The position numbers were made by a program, and so were the translations under genes. A stretch of DNA of 64,000 bases from CALMEC01 sp031366605 (GTDB lineage: Bacteria; Actinomycetota; Thermoleophilia; Miltoncostaeales; Miltoncostaeaceae), in the NCBI GenBank assembly GCA_031366605.1, contig JANLOO010000006.1, forward strand, positions 1 through 64,000. The letters run 5' to 3'. Under the pieces are notes generated by a model. That model was given only the letters and a program-made list of their open reading frames with translations. It was not told the origin of the DNA and made no database searches. Of this stretch, positions 22,852 to 31,618 are shown piece by piece. Position 1 is the first letter of the stretch; every line of letters begins with the position of its first letter.

Positions 22852-22997
22852 TCATCGAAGAATGTTGCGGAATGATCTACGCGCACCTGCCATCTCCGGC
22901 ATCCTGCGGGGCGGCTCGACCAGTTGGACATACTCCGCGCACAACTTGGCGACGCAACGGATGTCCCCGACCGAGAAGCTTCGCCGGCTGACCGCGT

Positions 22998-24152
22998 CTA
23001 CCGGGTGATCCTCGAGTCCACCACGGTCGGGGGGCGGGCGCCGAGGAAGAAGATGCCGGGCAGGCCCCGGGTCTCGAATCCGGCGCTGGGGTTGTGGCGC
23101 AGCGTCGAATGATCGATGCGCATGGTGCCGGTGCGGTTGTTGCTGACGAAGAAGACGGCTCCCCCGCCTTCCTTGGCCGAGTTTTCCTCGATGATCGACC
23201 CGGCGATGCGCACCGTGAACCGGTTGCCGTCGGTGTAGATCGCGCCGCCGCTGCCGCCGCCCGGGGTGCCTCCCTTGGCGGGGTTCGCGCCCCGGCCGAT
23301 CGCCTTGTTGTGGCTCAGGACGCTATTGAGCACGACCCATGAGACCCCGATGCTGCTGAGCGCGCCGCCGTTCGAGCACACCCCGCCCTGTCCCGCGGCG
23401 CCGCCGAACGTGCTGCTGACGATGTACACGGACCGGTCGCCGGACTGGTCGAGCACACGGATCGCGGCGCCACCGAGGTCTGGGCCCGTGGGGTCGCAGC
23501 GGTTGCGGACAAACCGGGAATTGACCACCCGGATGCGCCCGCCGCGCACGAAGATCGCGCCACCACCGCCTCCCTCGGCGCGTTGCCCGGTGGCGTTTCC
23601 GGCGGCGAAGGTCAGGTTCTGCACCACCAGCTGCGGCGTGGGTTGGTCCTGGCAGTGCGATGTCGTCCAGACCTGTTTCTGATCGCAGGTGTTCATGTAG
23701 AGGATCCGACGGACACCGCCGCCGCTCAGCGTCACCAGGCCCCCGCCGTCGATGACCACGCGTGGACTCGTGTTGCGGACCTTTGCTGTGGCCTTCATCG
23801 TGATGATCACGGGGTCGGGACCGCAGTTGAAGGTGATGATGCCGCCCGCGGCAACTGCGGCCACCACGGCTTTGGAGGTACAGCCGGCCGGTGCGCCCTG
23901 GCCCACGACCCGGGTCGGTCGCGCGGTGTCGACCGCTCTGGCCTGGGCTGGGACGGCGACGTGACCATCGGGGTTACCGGGGAGCACGCCCTGGGCGGCC
24001 TGTGCATCGCCCTGCGCCGTTGCCGCGGGAACCCACGCAGCCAGAGCGACCACCAGTGTGGTGGCCATGATGGCCGCAAACACTCCAGGCGGGAATCGCA
24101 CGGGCGGATGGTACCGCGACAACCTGACAACCCGTGCGATGCCCCCGGTCAA
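22998..24152 (-). CDS. Secreted right-handed beta-helix protein
   Basis: This 384-residue protein has an N-terminal membrane/signal segment (FAAIMATTLVVALAAWV). Gly/Asn-rich repeats follow (VVQNLTFAAGN, IRVVNSRFVRNRC, VLNSVLSHNKA, IAGSIIEENSAKEGGGAVFF), the pattern of polymorphic-membrane-protein-like or pectate-lyase-type parallel beta helices. It is probably a surface or exported protein of unknown activity. The start lies 6 bases past the ispD stop, so it may be transcribed with ispD. Confidence 0.75.
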   Translation of the reverse strand: MTGGIARVVRLSRYHPPVRFPPGVFAAIMATTLVVALAAWVPAATAQGDAQAAQGVLPGNPDGHVAVPAQARAVDTARPTRVVGQGAPAGCTSKAVVAAVAAGGIITFNCGPDPVIITMKATAKVRNTSPRVVIDGGGLVTLSGGGVRRILYMNTCDQKQVWTTSHCQDQPTPQLVVQNLTFAAGNATGQRAEGGGGGAIFVRGGRIRVVNSRFVRNRCDPTGPDLGGAAIRVLDQSGDRSVYIVSSTFGGAAGQGGVCSNGGALSSIGVSWVVLNSVLSHNKAIGRGANPAKGGTPGGGSGGAIYTDGNRFTVRIAGSIIEENSAKEGGGAVFFVSNNRTGTMRIDHSTLRHNPSAGFETRGLPGIFFLGARPPTVVDSRITR

Positions 24153-24158
24153 ACGTCG

Positions 24159-24860
24159 TCAGCGCTCCGGCGCAAGCCGGCCGGCCGCTCGCAGCAGCTG
24201 CTCGGCGGCGAGCAGGTCGGCCGGCGTCGTGACCTTCAAGTTGGGTGCGGCCGTTGCCACCAGACGCACGCGACCGCCCAGGGCCTCGACCATCGACGCA
24301 CAGTCGGTTGCGGTGTCGAGCACCTCGTCGGTGGCCGTCGCGAACGCATGGCGCAGCACGTCAGCGTGGAACGCCTGCGGCGTCTGGGCCTGCCACAGGC
24401 CAGCGCGGTCGACGGTCTCGGTGACGATCATCGCCTCCTCCACCCGCTTGAGCGTGTCGGCCACCGGCGTCGCGGCGATCGCACCCTCGGCGCCGTCGAG
24501 TGCGGCGAGGAGCGCGATACACAGCTCGGCGGTCACGAGCGGGCGCGCGGCGTCATGTACCAGGATGTACTCGGCGTCGTCGGGGACTGCCGCCAGTGCG
24601 GCCTGCACTGAGCGCTGACGGCTGGCGCCGCCGCTGACGACGACCAGGCCCTCGCCGCCGGCCTCGCCCACAGCCATCCGCATCGGTATCTCCTGCCCCG
24701 TCGGCGCCGCCAGCACGATGCCGTCGATGGCATCACACGCCGCGAGCGCGATCATGCTCCACGCCACGAGCGGTCGTGAGCCAAGCGGAATCAGCGCCTT
24801 TGGCATGCGAGTCCCCATCCGAACGCCCGAACCAGCGGCGACAACGATCGCGTACGTCAC
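24159..24860 (-). CDS. ispD: 2-C-methyl-D-erythritol 4-phosphate cytidylyltransferase
   Basis: This 233-residue protein begins with the CTP-binding motif AAGSGVRMG, followed by MPKALIPLGSRPL. ILVHDAARPLV and AATPVADTLKRV are also typical. The start is the GTG at 24860. It makes CDP-methylerythritol in the MEP pathway. It lies between yacL and ispF as in Bacillus, although several unrelated genes now separate them. Confidence 0.95.
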   Translation of the reverse strand: MTYAIVVAAGSGVRMGTRMPKALIPLGSRPLVAWSMIALAACDAIDGIVLAAPTGQEIPMRMAVGEAGGEGLVVVSGGASRQRSVQAALAAVPDDAEYILVHDAARPLVTAELCIALLAALDGAEGAIAATPVADTLKRVEEAMIVTETVDRAGLWQAQTPQAFHADVLRHAFATATDEVLDTATDCASMVEALGGRVRLVATAAPNLKVTTPADLLAAEQLLRAAGRLAPER

Positions 24861-24882
24861 ACCGACAGGATACGTTGACGGG

Positions 24883-25602
24883 GTGAGCCTCCACATCGGC
24901 ACCTCGGGCTGGGCATACAAGGAGTGGAAACCGGCGTTCTATCCGGCGGACGTCCCGCAGAACCGGTTCCTGGAGCACTACGGGTCGGTGTTGTCGGCGT
25001 GCGAGATCAACGCGACGTTCTACCGCCTGCAGTCGGAGTCGGTCGTGTCACGGTGGGCGAGCGCCGTGCCCCAAGGTTTTCGCTTTGCGGTCAAAGCGCA
25101 CCGACGGCTGACCCACACGCGGCAGATGGCGTGGGACAAGGAGGAGCGGGCATTCCTGCGCACGTTCCTGGAGTCGATCGCGCCGCTGGGTCAGCGATTC
25201 GGCGCCCTGCTGCTGCAGTACCCGCCAACGCGCGAGCGCGACGACGACGGCCTGGCTGCTGTGCTCGACGCGTTGCCGACCGATGTGGCGTTCGCCATGG
25301 AGTTCCGCCACGAGTCGTGGGTCGCCGACAATGTGTTCGCGGCAATCGGGGCGCGTGGCGGCACGGTCTGCATCTCGGAGACCGCGGGACAGGTGCTGGA
25401 CCGACTGCCACCGGGACCGTTCGCATACATCCGGCTGCGCAGCGACCGCTACAGCGCCGAGGCCCGCGACGGGTGGCTGACGCTGCTGCGGCGCGAAGCC
25501 GCCGATCGCCCGGTGCTGGCGTTCACCAAGCACGAAGGCATCCCGGCAGGCGACCCGTTCGGTGGAATCGGCCTGGCCGAGTGGCTGGTGGGCCAACCGT
25601 GA
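24883..25602 (+). CDS. DUF72-family protein
   Basis: This 239-residue TIM-barrel protein has the family markers HIGTSGWAYKEWK, FYPADVPQNRFLEHY and INATFYRLQ near the start, and FAMEFRHESW in the middle. The biochemical function of DUF72 is not established. The start GTG at 24883 is divergent from ispD, leaving 22 bases between them, so both promoters would overlap. Confidence 0.85.
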   Translation: MSLHIGTSGWAYKEWKPAFYPADVPQNRFLEHYGSVLSACEINATFYRLQSESVVSRWASAVPQGFRFAVKAHRRLTHTRQMAWDKEERAFLRTFLESIAPLGQRFGALLLQYPPTRERDDDGLAAVLDALPTDVAFAMEFRHESWVADNVFAAIGARGGTVCISETAGQVLDRLPPGPFAYIRLRSDRYSAEARDGWLTLLRREAADRPVLAFTKHEGIPAGDPFGGIGLAEWLVGQP

Positions 25603-25604
25603 TG

Positions 25605-25735
25605 TCGCACGCCGATTGTCACAAACTTTCCGTAGGGAAGGGTCATTTCCACTCTCGCGATCCGTTTCGCGAACCGTGTTTTGGTCCCATCCGTGTCTGA
25701 CACCAGATTTGTCACAAGCGAGGCCAGAGACGCGG
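25605..25735 (+). repeat. Family B repeat
   Basis: GGGAAGGGTCATTTCCACTC near 25637 and CCGTGTCTGACACCAGAT near 25692 match the copy at 45617-45705 in the same order and orientation. TTGTCACAA flanks it on both sides. It fills the gap between the DUF72 and dehydratase genes. Confidence 0.7.
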
Positions 25736-25749
25736 GTGGGCCACGCGTG

Positions 25750-26709
25750 ATGTTCACGCTCGACGAATTGCACGCGGCCCGCGCGATCGTTGCCGAGGCC
25801 ATGGCTCCCACACCGCAGTACCGCTGGCCGCTGCTCGAGGAGGCCGCCGGCTGCCCGGTCTGGGTCAAGCACGAAAACCACACGCCCGTGGGGGCGTTCA
25901 AGGTGCGCGGCGGACTGGTCCATATGCGTCGGCGCCGCGAGGCCGGACAGAGCGGCGGCGTCATCAGCGCGACCCGCGGCAACCACGGGCAGAGCATCGC
26001 GTTCGCGGCGGGGCGCGAGGGCATCGCCGCGACGATCGTCGTGCCACACGGAAACTCCGTCGAGAAGAACGCCGCCATGCGGGCGCTGGGGGCCGAGCTG
26101 GTCGAAGCCGGCCACGACTTCGACGCGGCGCGTGGCGTCGCCGATCAACTGGCCGAAGAACGTGACCTCGACTACGTCCCGTCGTTCCACCCCGACCTGG
26201 TGGTGGGCGTCGCAACGTACGCGTACGAGTTGTTGACGGTCGTCCCGGACCTGGACGTCGTCTACGTCCCGATCGGTTTGGGCAGCGGAATCTGCGCCGT
26301 CATCGGTGTGCGCGACCTGCTGGGCCTGGCCACCCAAGTCGTGGGTGTCGTCGCCGAAGGTGCGACAGCGTACGCACAGTCGTTCGCCGCGCGGAAGGTC
26401 GTGCCAACGGATTCGGCTCGGTCGTTCGCCGACGGCGTGACCGTCCGGACACCAGACCCGATCGCCCTGGACATCATCCTGGAGGGCGCCGAGCGGATCG
26501 TCACCGTAAGCGATCCGGAGATCGCCGAGGCCGCGCGGCTCCTGTTCGCCTCCACCCACAACGTCGCCGAGGGCGCGGGGGCGGCTGCGTTGGCGGCATT
26601 GCTGCAGGAGCGGCCTGACGCACGCGCCGGAGTGATCCTGACGGGCGGCAACATCGACACCTCGAAGTTCGCGACCATCCTGGACGGCAGGACACCCGAG
26701 TCGCGTTGA
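25750..26709 (+). CDS. PLP-dependent threonine/serine dehydratase-like enzyme
   Basis: This 319-residue fold type II PLP enzyme has a PLP lysine at residue 51 (PVGAFKVRGG), the substrate-anion loop in SATRGNHGQS and a Gly-rich phosphate loop (PIGLGSGICAV). The shortness and absence of a regulatory ACT domain resemble catabolic threonine dehydratase or threo-3-hydroxyaspartate ammonia-lyase; the substrate is not certain. The start ATG at 25750 is used because a family B repeat covers the sequence upstream. Confidence 0.85.
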   Translation: MFTLDELHAARAIVAEAMAPTPQYRWPLLEEAAGCPVWVKHENHTPVGAFKVRGGLVHMRRRREAGQSGGVISATRGNHGQSIAFAAGREGIAATIVVPHGNSVEKNAAMRALGAELVEAGHDFDAARGVADQLAEERDLDYVPSFHPDLVVGVATYAYELLTVVPDLDVVYVPIGLGSGICAVIGVRDLLGLATQVVGVVAEGATAYAQSFAARKVVPTDSARSFADGVTVRTPDPIALDIILEGAERIVTVSDPEIAEAARLLFASTHNVAEGAGAAALAALLQERPDARAGVILTGGNIDTSKFATILDGRTPESR

Positions 26710-27184
26710 TCGAGAGCATCGAGCCATGAAAGTCACCGGTTGTCCCGATCAAGAACTCCGACCCGCCGTCGTCCGGCATTGCGCACCTGGCGATCGTGGG
26801 AACCCGTTGGCGCCCGGACCGCCAAGTCCACCTGCAAAGCCGTCCTGTCCCGGGGGCAGGCCGCCGCGGAACCCGGGAGGGACGCCGAGATCGCCGCTGA
26901 CATCCGGCCCACGCCCGCCTGCGACCGCGGAACCGGCGGATGCGGACGTCCAGGTCCTGGGTCGCCCCGCGGGCGTCCGGGTGGCTGTCGAGCATGGTCG
27001 TCGCTTGCATGCGGGGATCCGGTTCGAGGCCTGGGCACCGGCTGTGAACGACCCGGGGGTGCGCCAGGACCACCTGCCCCACGAAACGCGTGCGCGCAAT
27101 GGTCACCCGCTCATACCAGAAGCAAAGCCGTTGGAGTTCCAAGAGCGTTACGTTGGATTGAGTTGACTGATGTAAGCTCATACA
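26710..27184. other. 475-base stretch without a recognisable gene
   Basis: All frames contain Arg/Pro/Gly-rich shadow translations typical of non-coding high-GC DNA. No repeat, RNA or convincing ORF is seen. The last 30 bases before 27185 are more A/T-rich and include TTGACT (about 27164) and TACAAT directly at the vapB start, so vapB may have a short or absent leader. Confidence 0.5.
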
Positions 27185-27397
27185 ATGAAACGACTACAGA
27201 TCATGATCGACGAAGACCTTGACGAAGCCCTCGATCGCAAAGCCAGGGCGGACCACACATCGAAGGCCGCGATCATTCGTGATGTCGTTCGCAAGAGCCT
27301 CCGTCCGCTCCCGCCTCGTTCATCGGATCCGCTGTTCGGGATGGTCGGCGTCGATTCCTTCGAACCGGGTGACATCGACGACGTCGTCTACTCGTGA
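27185..27397 (+). CDS. Ribbon-helix-helix antitoxin (VapB-like)
   Basis: This 70-residue protein starts with the RHH pattern KRLQIMIDEDLDEALDRKA and continues SKAAIIRDVVRKSL. The C-terminal part (FGMVGVDSFEPGDIDDVVYS) is the acidic toxin-binding tail. The stop overlaps the GTG of the PIN toxin gene, the classic antitoxin-toxin order. It presumably represses the operon. Confidence 0.9.
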   Translation: MKRLQIMIDEDLDEALDRKARADHTSKAAIIRDVVRKSLRPLPPRSSDPLFGMVGVDSFEPGDIDDVVYS

Positions 27398-27798
27398 TCT
27401 TCGTCGACACGTCGTTCTGGGTGGCGCTTCGCAATCAGCGCGACCAACATCATGAGGATGCCGCCGCCCTCATCGCAGTTCATGGCGACGAGCAGCTCGT
27501 GACGACCAATCACGTTCGAGGTGAGACCTGGACGTTTCTGCGGCGTCGCGCAGGGCATGGCTCGGCGGTGGCGTTCCTCGACGGTCTGGCGCGATCCCAA
27601 CGCGTGTCCATCACCTCAGTCACTCCCGAGCAGGAGGACAAGGCCCTTCGATGGCTGCGTCGACACGACGAACGAGAATACTCCTTCGTCGATGCGACAA
27701 GCTTCGCCGTGATGGCGGCACTGAGGGTTCAGCAGACGCTCGCGTTCGACGGTGACTTTGCCGCAGCAGGCTTCATCGAACTTCGGCCGCTGCCGTAG
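27394..27798 (+). CDS. PIN-domain toxin (VapC-like)
   Basis: This 134-residue PIN ribonuclease has acidic residues in FVDTSFW near the start, in GETWTFL, in FVDATSFAVM and in LAFDGDF, the usual four-residue metal centre. It cleaves RNA when the antitoxin is lost. The GTG start overlaps the vapB stop. A palindrome (GGTGCCGGGCACC) lies 55 bases downstream. Confidence 0.9.
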   Translation: MIFVDTSFWVALRNQRDQHHEDAAALIAVHGDEQLVTTNHVRGETWTFLRRRAGHGSAVAFLDGLARSQRVSITSVTPEQEDKALRWLRRHDEREYSFVDATSFAVMAALRVQQTLAFDGDFAAAGFIELRPLP

Positions 27799-27855
27799 CG
27801 CCGCGCTTCTGCCCACGCTACGTCGTCGTCCACCCGGAGACGAGGCGCCGTGCAA

Positions 27856-27868
27856 GGTGCCGGGCACC
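27856..27868. repeat. GGTGCCGGGCACC palindrome
   Basis: This 13-base inverted repeat has the same core as families A and B (GGTGYC, one base, GRCACC) but without their flanking modules. It follows the vapC stop and could be a degenerate repeat or a terminator stem. Confidence 0.5.
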
Positions 27869-27969
27869 GATGATCATCTGAAACGGGCAATTTTTGGATC
27901 AACCGCCGGGGTGGTTGGCGGCGGTCTGGACTGGGGATCGCCGAAGGTGGCGGAGTCTCGAGGACCGAC

Positions 27970-28422
27970 TCAGACTCGGCGGCGCGGGGGTGGGCGGCGC
28001 GAACGGTTACGCGCTGCGGTGCTGCGTCCGACACCGGCGACCAAACGTCTGACCTTGGCGCGAGCGATGGGCGCCATCAGCTCCAGACGGTTGCCCCACG
28101 GGTCGGCCGTGAAGAACCGGGTGACGCCCTCGACGCGGTCGTCGTACTCGACAGGAAACCCCGACGCCGTCAGCCGGACCGCGAACACTGAGAGCTGGTC
28201 GGGGGTCACGACCAGCGCAGGGTGCGCCTTGCCCGCAGGCCGGAAGTTCGGGTCGACGCCGATGTGCAGCTGGCCTTGCTCGAGTTGGAACCAGACGCCG
28301 CCGGAGCTGCGCAGCTCCCCGGGTTTGGTGACCTCGCTGAGGCCGAGCACCACCCCGTAGAACTCTCGTGCAGCCTGCTCGCATCCCTCGGGTGCGGCCA
28401 GCTGAACATGGTCAAGCCTGAT
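27970..28422 (-). CDS. VOC (glyoxalase-fold) protein with unusual start
   Basis: A single VOC domain is complete only if translation begins at the ATC at 28422: RLDHVQLAAPEGCEQAAREF followed by YGVVLGLSE is the standard first strand and helix. The frame has no ATG, GTG, TTG or CTG between the upstream stop and that point. The first usual start is the GTG at 28353, which would remove the first beta-alpha unit. The second half (FFTADPWGNRLELMAP) is the normal end of the fold. A basic tail of about 30 residues follows. The gene overlaps the 3' end of yacL by 11 bases. The substrate is unknown. Confidence 0.6.
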   Translation of the reverse strand: MRLDHVQLAAPEGCEQAAREFYGVVLGLSEVTKPGELRSSGGVWFQLEQGQLHIGVDPNFRPAGKAHPALVVTPDQLSVFAVRLTASGFPVEYDDRVEGVTRFFTADPWGNRLELMAPIARAKVRRLVAGVGRSTAARNRSRRPPPRRRV

Positions 28423-29500
28423 TGGGCGTCTCGGTCGGCGCCGCGGACGGTGCCGTGCCGTTGGTCGCGGCCTTCGTGAAGATCATCTTGCCGGACGATG
28501 ACTGCAACACGCTCGTGACCTCGACATCGACCTCCTGGCCGACCAGGCCCTTGCCGCCCTCCACCACGATCATCGTGCCGTCCGCCAGGTAGCCGATGCC
28601 CTGCTCGTACTCACGCCCCTCGCGGATGATCTTGACCTTCATCGCCTCGCCCGGCAGCACCGCCGGCTTGAGCGCGTTGGCCAGGTCGTTGAGGTTGAGG
28701 ACGACGACACCATGGATCGACGCAACCTTGTTGAGGTTGAAGTCGGTCGTGACGATCTCGGCGCCCATCTCCTGTGCGAGACGCACCAGCTTGCTGTCCA
28801 CACCTTCCAGGTCTTCGTAGTCGCGTTCGCGTACCGAGAACCCGCCGTTGGCGCTGGCCTTGAGATCCTCGACCAGCTCCAGTCCGCGCCGACCGCGTGC
28901 CCGCTTGAGCGGATCACTCGAATCCGCGACGCGCTGCAGTTCGTCCAACACGAACGTCGGCACCACGATCTGCCCCGACAGGAACTTGGTCTTGACGACA
29001 TCCACCAGCCGCCCGTCGATGATCGCGCTGGTGTCGATGACACGCGGCGGCACCGGCGGCAGCTGCTGCCGTGGGCGGATGCCGACCAACCGCAGGATGT
29101 CGACGTGTTTACGTGCGCCGATCCGGCTGAACACGTACGCGATGACGAGCGCGACGATGACCGCGAGGTAGATGCCGATGCCTGGCAGTTGGGCGACGAG
29201 CAGCCCCGCCAAGAGCGCCACGAGCAGACCGATGACGAGCGCCAACGACGCGACGACAAGCTCGGCTGCGGGCCGTCGATCGGCAGCGCGCTCCAAGGCT
29301 TTCATGCGTTCCGCCAGCCATCGTCCCAACACACCGCCGAGGAGGTAGCCGATTCCCATCGCGACCACGACGACACCGACCCACGCGCCGTATCGGGGCA
29401 GCCCGTCCCATTCCTTGGGGAGCAGGCTCGCGCCGCCCTGCCACGCCCCGAGGCCCAGCAGGATCGCCAATACGATGCGGCTCGAAAGAACCATCAACAC
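28412..29500 (-). CDS. yacL: Membrane-anchored PIN/TRAM-domain protein (YacL-like)
   Basis: This 362-residue protein has four hydrophobic segments in the first 130 residues. A PIN domain follows (RVIDTSAIIDGRLVDVV, VVPTFVLDELQRVADS, EIVTTDFNLNKVA), then a C-terminal TRAM domain (KVKIIREGREYEQGIGYL). It is the YacL/TRAM family member of the conserved radA-ispD locus. PIN acidic residues are intact, so RNase activity is possible. The downstream VOC gene overlaps its end. Confidence 0.88.
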   Translation of the reverse strand: MLMVLSSRIVLAILLGLGAWQGGASLLPKEWDGLPRYGAWVGVVVVAMGIGYLLGGVLGRWLAERMKALERAADRRPAAELVVASLALVIGLLVALLAGLLVAQLPGIGIYLAVIVALVIAYVFSRIGARKHVDILRLVGIRPRQQLPPVPPRVIDTSAIIDGRLVDVVKTKFLSGQIVVPTFVLDELQRVADSSDPLKRARGRRGLELVEDLKASANGGFSVRERDYEDLEGVDSKLVRLAQEMGAEIVTTDFNLNKVASIHGVVVLNLNDLANALKPAVLPGEAMKVKIIREGREYEQGIGYLADGTMIVVEGGKGLVGQEVDVEVTSVLQSSSGKMIFTKAATNGTAPSAAPTETPNQA

Positions 29501-29649
29501 CGGCCTGAACGGAGAGTGAACGGGAGGAGTGGCCCGGAAGTCACCCGCGACGAACGCCCCGGTGATGCCCTCCGTGCCATCAACGTATTAGGTTACTCTC
29601 GTCAGCCGGATTTTCCGCAACCACCCGGCAGGACGTTCCGACGGATCCA

Positions 29650-30186
29650 CTAGTCGGCGAAGACCTCGTCGCGCTCGGGGCTCGCCACCCGGACGTGGGA
29701 CACGTCGTTGAGCAGATCCTCGAGAAACTCGGTGGCCTCGTCCTCGCCCATGTCGCGCGCATACATCAGCTCGCTTGCGAGGATCTTCTTGGCGCGGCCG
29801 AACATCTGCTTCTCGCCGGTGGACAGACCCTTGTCGAGCTCGCGGATGGAGAGGTTGCGCACGACCTCGGCCAGCTCGAAGATGTCGCCGGTCTTGATCT
29901 TGTCGCGATTGTGCTTGAACCGGCGGTTCCAGTTCTTGGGCATCGACGAACCGTCGTCGTTGAGGACGGCGATGACCTCGTCCACAGTCTCCTCGCCAAT
30001 GACCTTGCGCAGCCCTGCACGGTCGGCGCTGTCGGACGGGACCTCGACGGTCATCTCGTTGTAGAGGATCTGGATCGTCAGGTACTCACGCTGTTGCCCG
30101 AGTACCTCCTTCTTGTCCTTCTTGACGATCTTGCCGGCGCCGTGGTGTGGGTAGACGACTTTGTCTCCAACTTTGTACGCGGGCAA
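29650..30186 (-). CDS. carD: CarD-family transcription regulator
   Basis: This 178-residue protein starts with the CarD/TRCF RNA-polymerase-interaction domain (YKVGDKVVYPHHGAGKIVKK). A helical DNA-binding C-terminus follows, with the promoter-contacting Trp in MPKNWNRRFKHN. It stabilises open complexes at housekeeping and rRNA promoters in actinobacteria. The start is the TTG at 30186: AGGAGGAG lies 5 bases upstream and the domain begins immediately. It lies between radA and yacL. Confidence 0.93.
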   Translation of the reverse strand: MPAYKVGDKVVYPHHGAGKIVKKDKKEVLGQQREYLTIQILYNEMTVEVPSDSADRAGLRKVIGEETVDEVIAVLNDDGSSMPKNWNRRFKHNRDKIKTGDIFELAEVVRNLSIRELDKGLSTGEKQMFGRAKKILASELMYARDMGEDEATEFLEDLLNDVSHVRVASPERDEVFAD

Positions 30187-30190
30187 TTTT

Positions 30191-30198
30191 CTCCTCCT
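30191..30198 (-). promoter_or_regulatory. Ribosome-binding site fixing the TTG start of carD
   Basis: On the minus strand AGGAGGAG is followed by AAAA and then TTG CCC GCG. No ATG or GTG is near, so this strong site decides for the TTG start. Confidence 0.8.
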
Positions 30199-30222
30199 GG
30201 CAGATGGACACAACGCAGTGCT

Positions 30223-31539
30223 TCAGAACGCGGCCTCGATCGCCGCACTGATCGCGTCGACGCCCACGATCCGACCGACACCGGAATCGGGCGTGACGCG
30301 CGCGCCATCTGGAATGATGCCACATTTGAGGCCTCTTGCCGAGGCCGCGGCGAGACGACGTTCGTCACCGGACACCGGACGCAGGCCTCCGGTCAGTCCC
30401 AACTCGCCGAATGCCACCGTTCCGGCACCCAAGGGACGGCCCCGATGTGCGCTGACGACGGCGAGCGCGATGGCCAGATCGGCAGCCGGTTCGAGCGCCC
30501 TCGCGCCTCCCGCCACGCTGACGAACACGTCCTGGTCGCCCAGGCGCAACCCCGCGTGGCGACTCAGAATTGCGATGACCTGTGCAAGGCGCGTGCGGTC
30601 CACGCCGACAGCGACGCGACGGGGCGGGACGACCTCGGTGTGCCCGACCAGCGCTTGGATCTCGACCAAGAGCGCCCGGCTGCCTTCGAGCACAGGGAAC
30701 ACGCATGAGCCGATCCGCTCGCCCGCCTCGGCAAGCCATACGGCAGCGGGATCGTCCACCGACACGAGCCCATCTGCGCGCATCTCGAGGATCCCGACCT
30801 CGTTGGTCGCGCCGAAGCGGTTCTTGGTGGCGCGCAAGATGCGATGTGCTCGGCCGTCCTCGCCGTCGAACGACACCACACAGTCGACCAGGTGCTCGAG
30901 CAGGCGCGGCCCCGCCAGGGCACCGTCCTTGGTGACCTGGCCCACCAGGATGACCGTGACGCCACTCGACTTGGCCGCACGCAGCAGCTCTGCGGCGGCC
31001 TCGCGGACCTGGCCGACGCTGCCCGGGGCCCCGTCCAGCAGATCCGAAGCAAGGGTCTGCACCGAGTCCACCGCACACACCGTGTACTGACCGGACTCGA
31101 TCAGCGCGACGACCGACTGCAACCGGGTCTCGGCCGCCACCTCCACGCCGCTGCAGTCTCCGGTCAGACGCGCCGCGCGGGAGCGGACCTGTCTGGGTGA
31201 CTCCTCTCCGGTGACCAACAACACGCGACCCGCCTGCGACAGGTGCGCCAGCGCCTGCATGACCAGCGTGCTCTTGCCGATACCGGGCTCACCGCCGATC
31301 AGCACAAGCGATCCCGGGACCAACCCGCCGCCCAACACGCGGTCAAGCTCGGGCACACCGGTCGGGACGCGTTCATCGCCATCCTGGGGGATGTCACCCA
31401 AGCGCACCGGCGTGGCCGAGGACGTTGCCGGGGCAGCCGACGAACGCGTCGTGGCTTCCTCGACCAGGGTGCCCCATTCCCCGCAGCCGGGGCAGCGCCC
31501 GACCCATCGCGCGGCCTGAGAGCCGCACGACGAGCACAC
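30223..31539 (-). CDS. radA: DNA repair protein RadA
   Basis: This 438-residue protein has an N-terminal C4 zinc finger (CSSCGSQAARWVGRCPGCG), a RecA-like ATPase with Walker A GGEPGIGKST, the RadA-specific KNRFG (ATKNRFGATNEVG) and a C-terminal Lon-protease-like domain. It drives branch migration in recombination. The GTG at 31539 leaves only one residue before the first Cys. An in-frame CTG at 31605, just past the clpC stop, would add a more usual N-terminus (ending ARTVHV). I keep the GTG but consider the CTG possible. Confidence 0.93.
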   Translation of the reverse strand: MCSSCGSQAARWVGRCPGCGEWGTLVEEATTRSSAAPATSSATPVRLGDIPQDGDERVPTGVPELDRVLGGGLVPGSLVLIGGEPGIGKSTLVMQALAHLSQAGRVLLVTGEESPRQVRSRAARLTGDCSGVEVAAETRLQSVVALIESGQYTVCAVDSVQTLASDLLDGAPGSVGQVREAAAELLRAAKSSGVTVILVGQVTKDGALAGPRLLEHLVDCVVSFDGEDGRAHRILRATKNRFGATNEVGILEMRADGLVSVDDPAAVWLAEAGERIGSCVFPVLEGSRALLVEIQALVGHTEVVPPRRVAVGVDRTRLAQVIAILSRHAGLRLGDQDVFVSVAGGARALEPAADLAIALAVVSAHRGRPLGAGTVAFGELGLTGGLRPVSGDERRLAAASARGLKCGIIPDGARVTPDSGVGRIVGVDAISAAIEAAF

Positions 31540-31618
31540 GTGAACCGTGCGGGCGCGCGACGACGCCGGGCGGGGGCCCGACGCCGTCTTACTGCTCCCG
31601 GTCAGCTGGCCGGATCAA

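Noticed and set aside
25048..26736. A 562-codon open frame on the minus strand
   Set aside because: It is antisense to the DUF72 and dehydratase genes and has no protein-like features.
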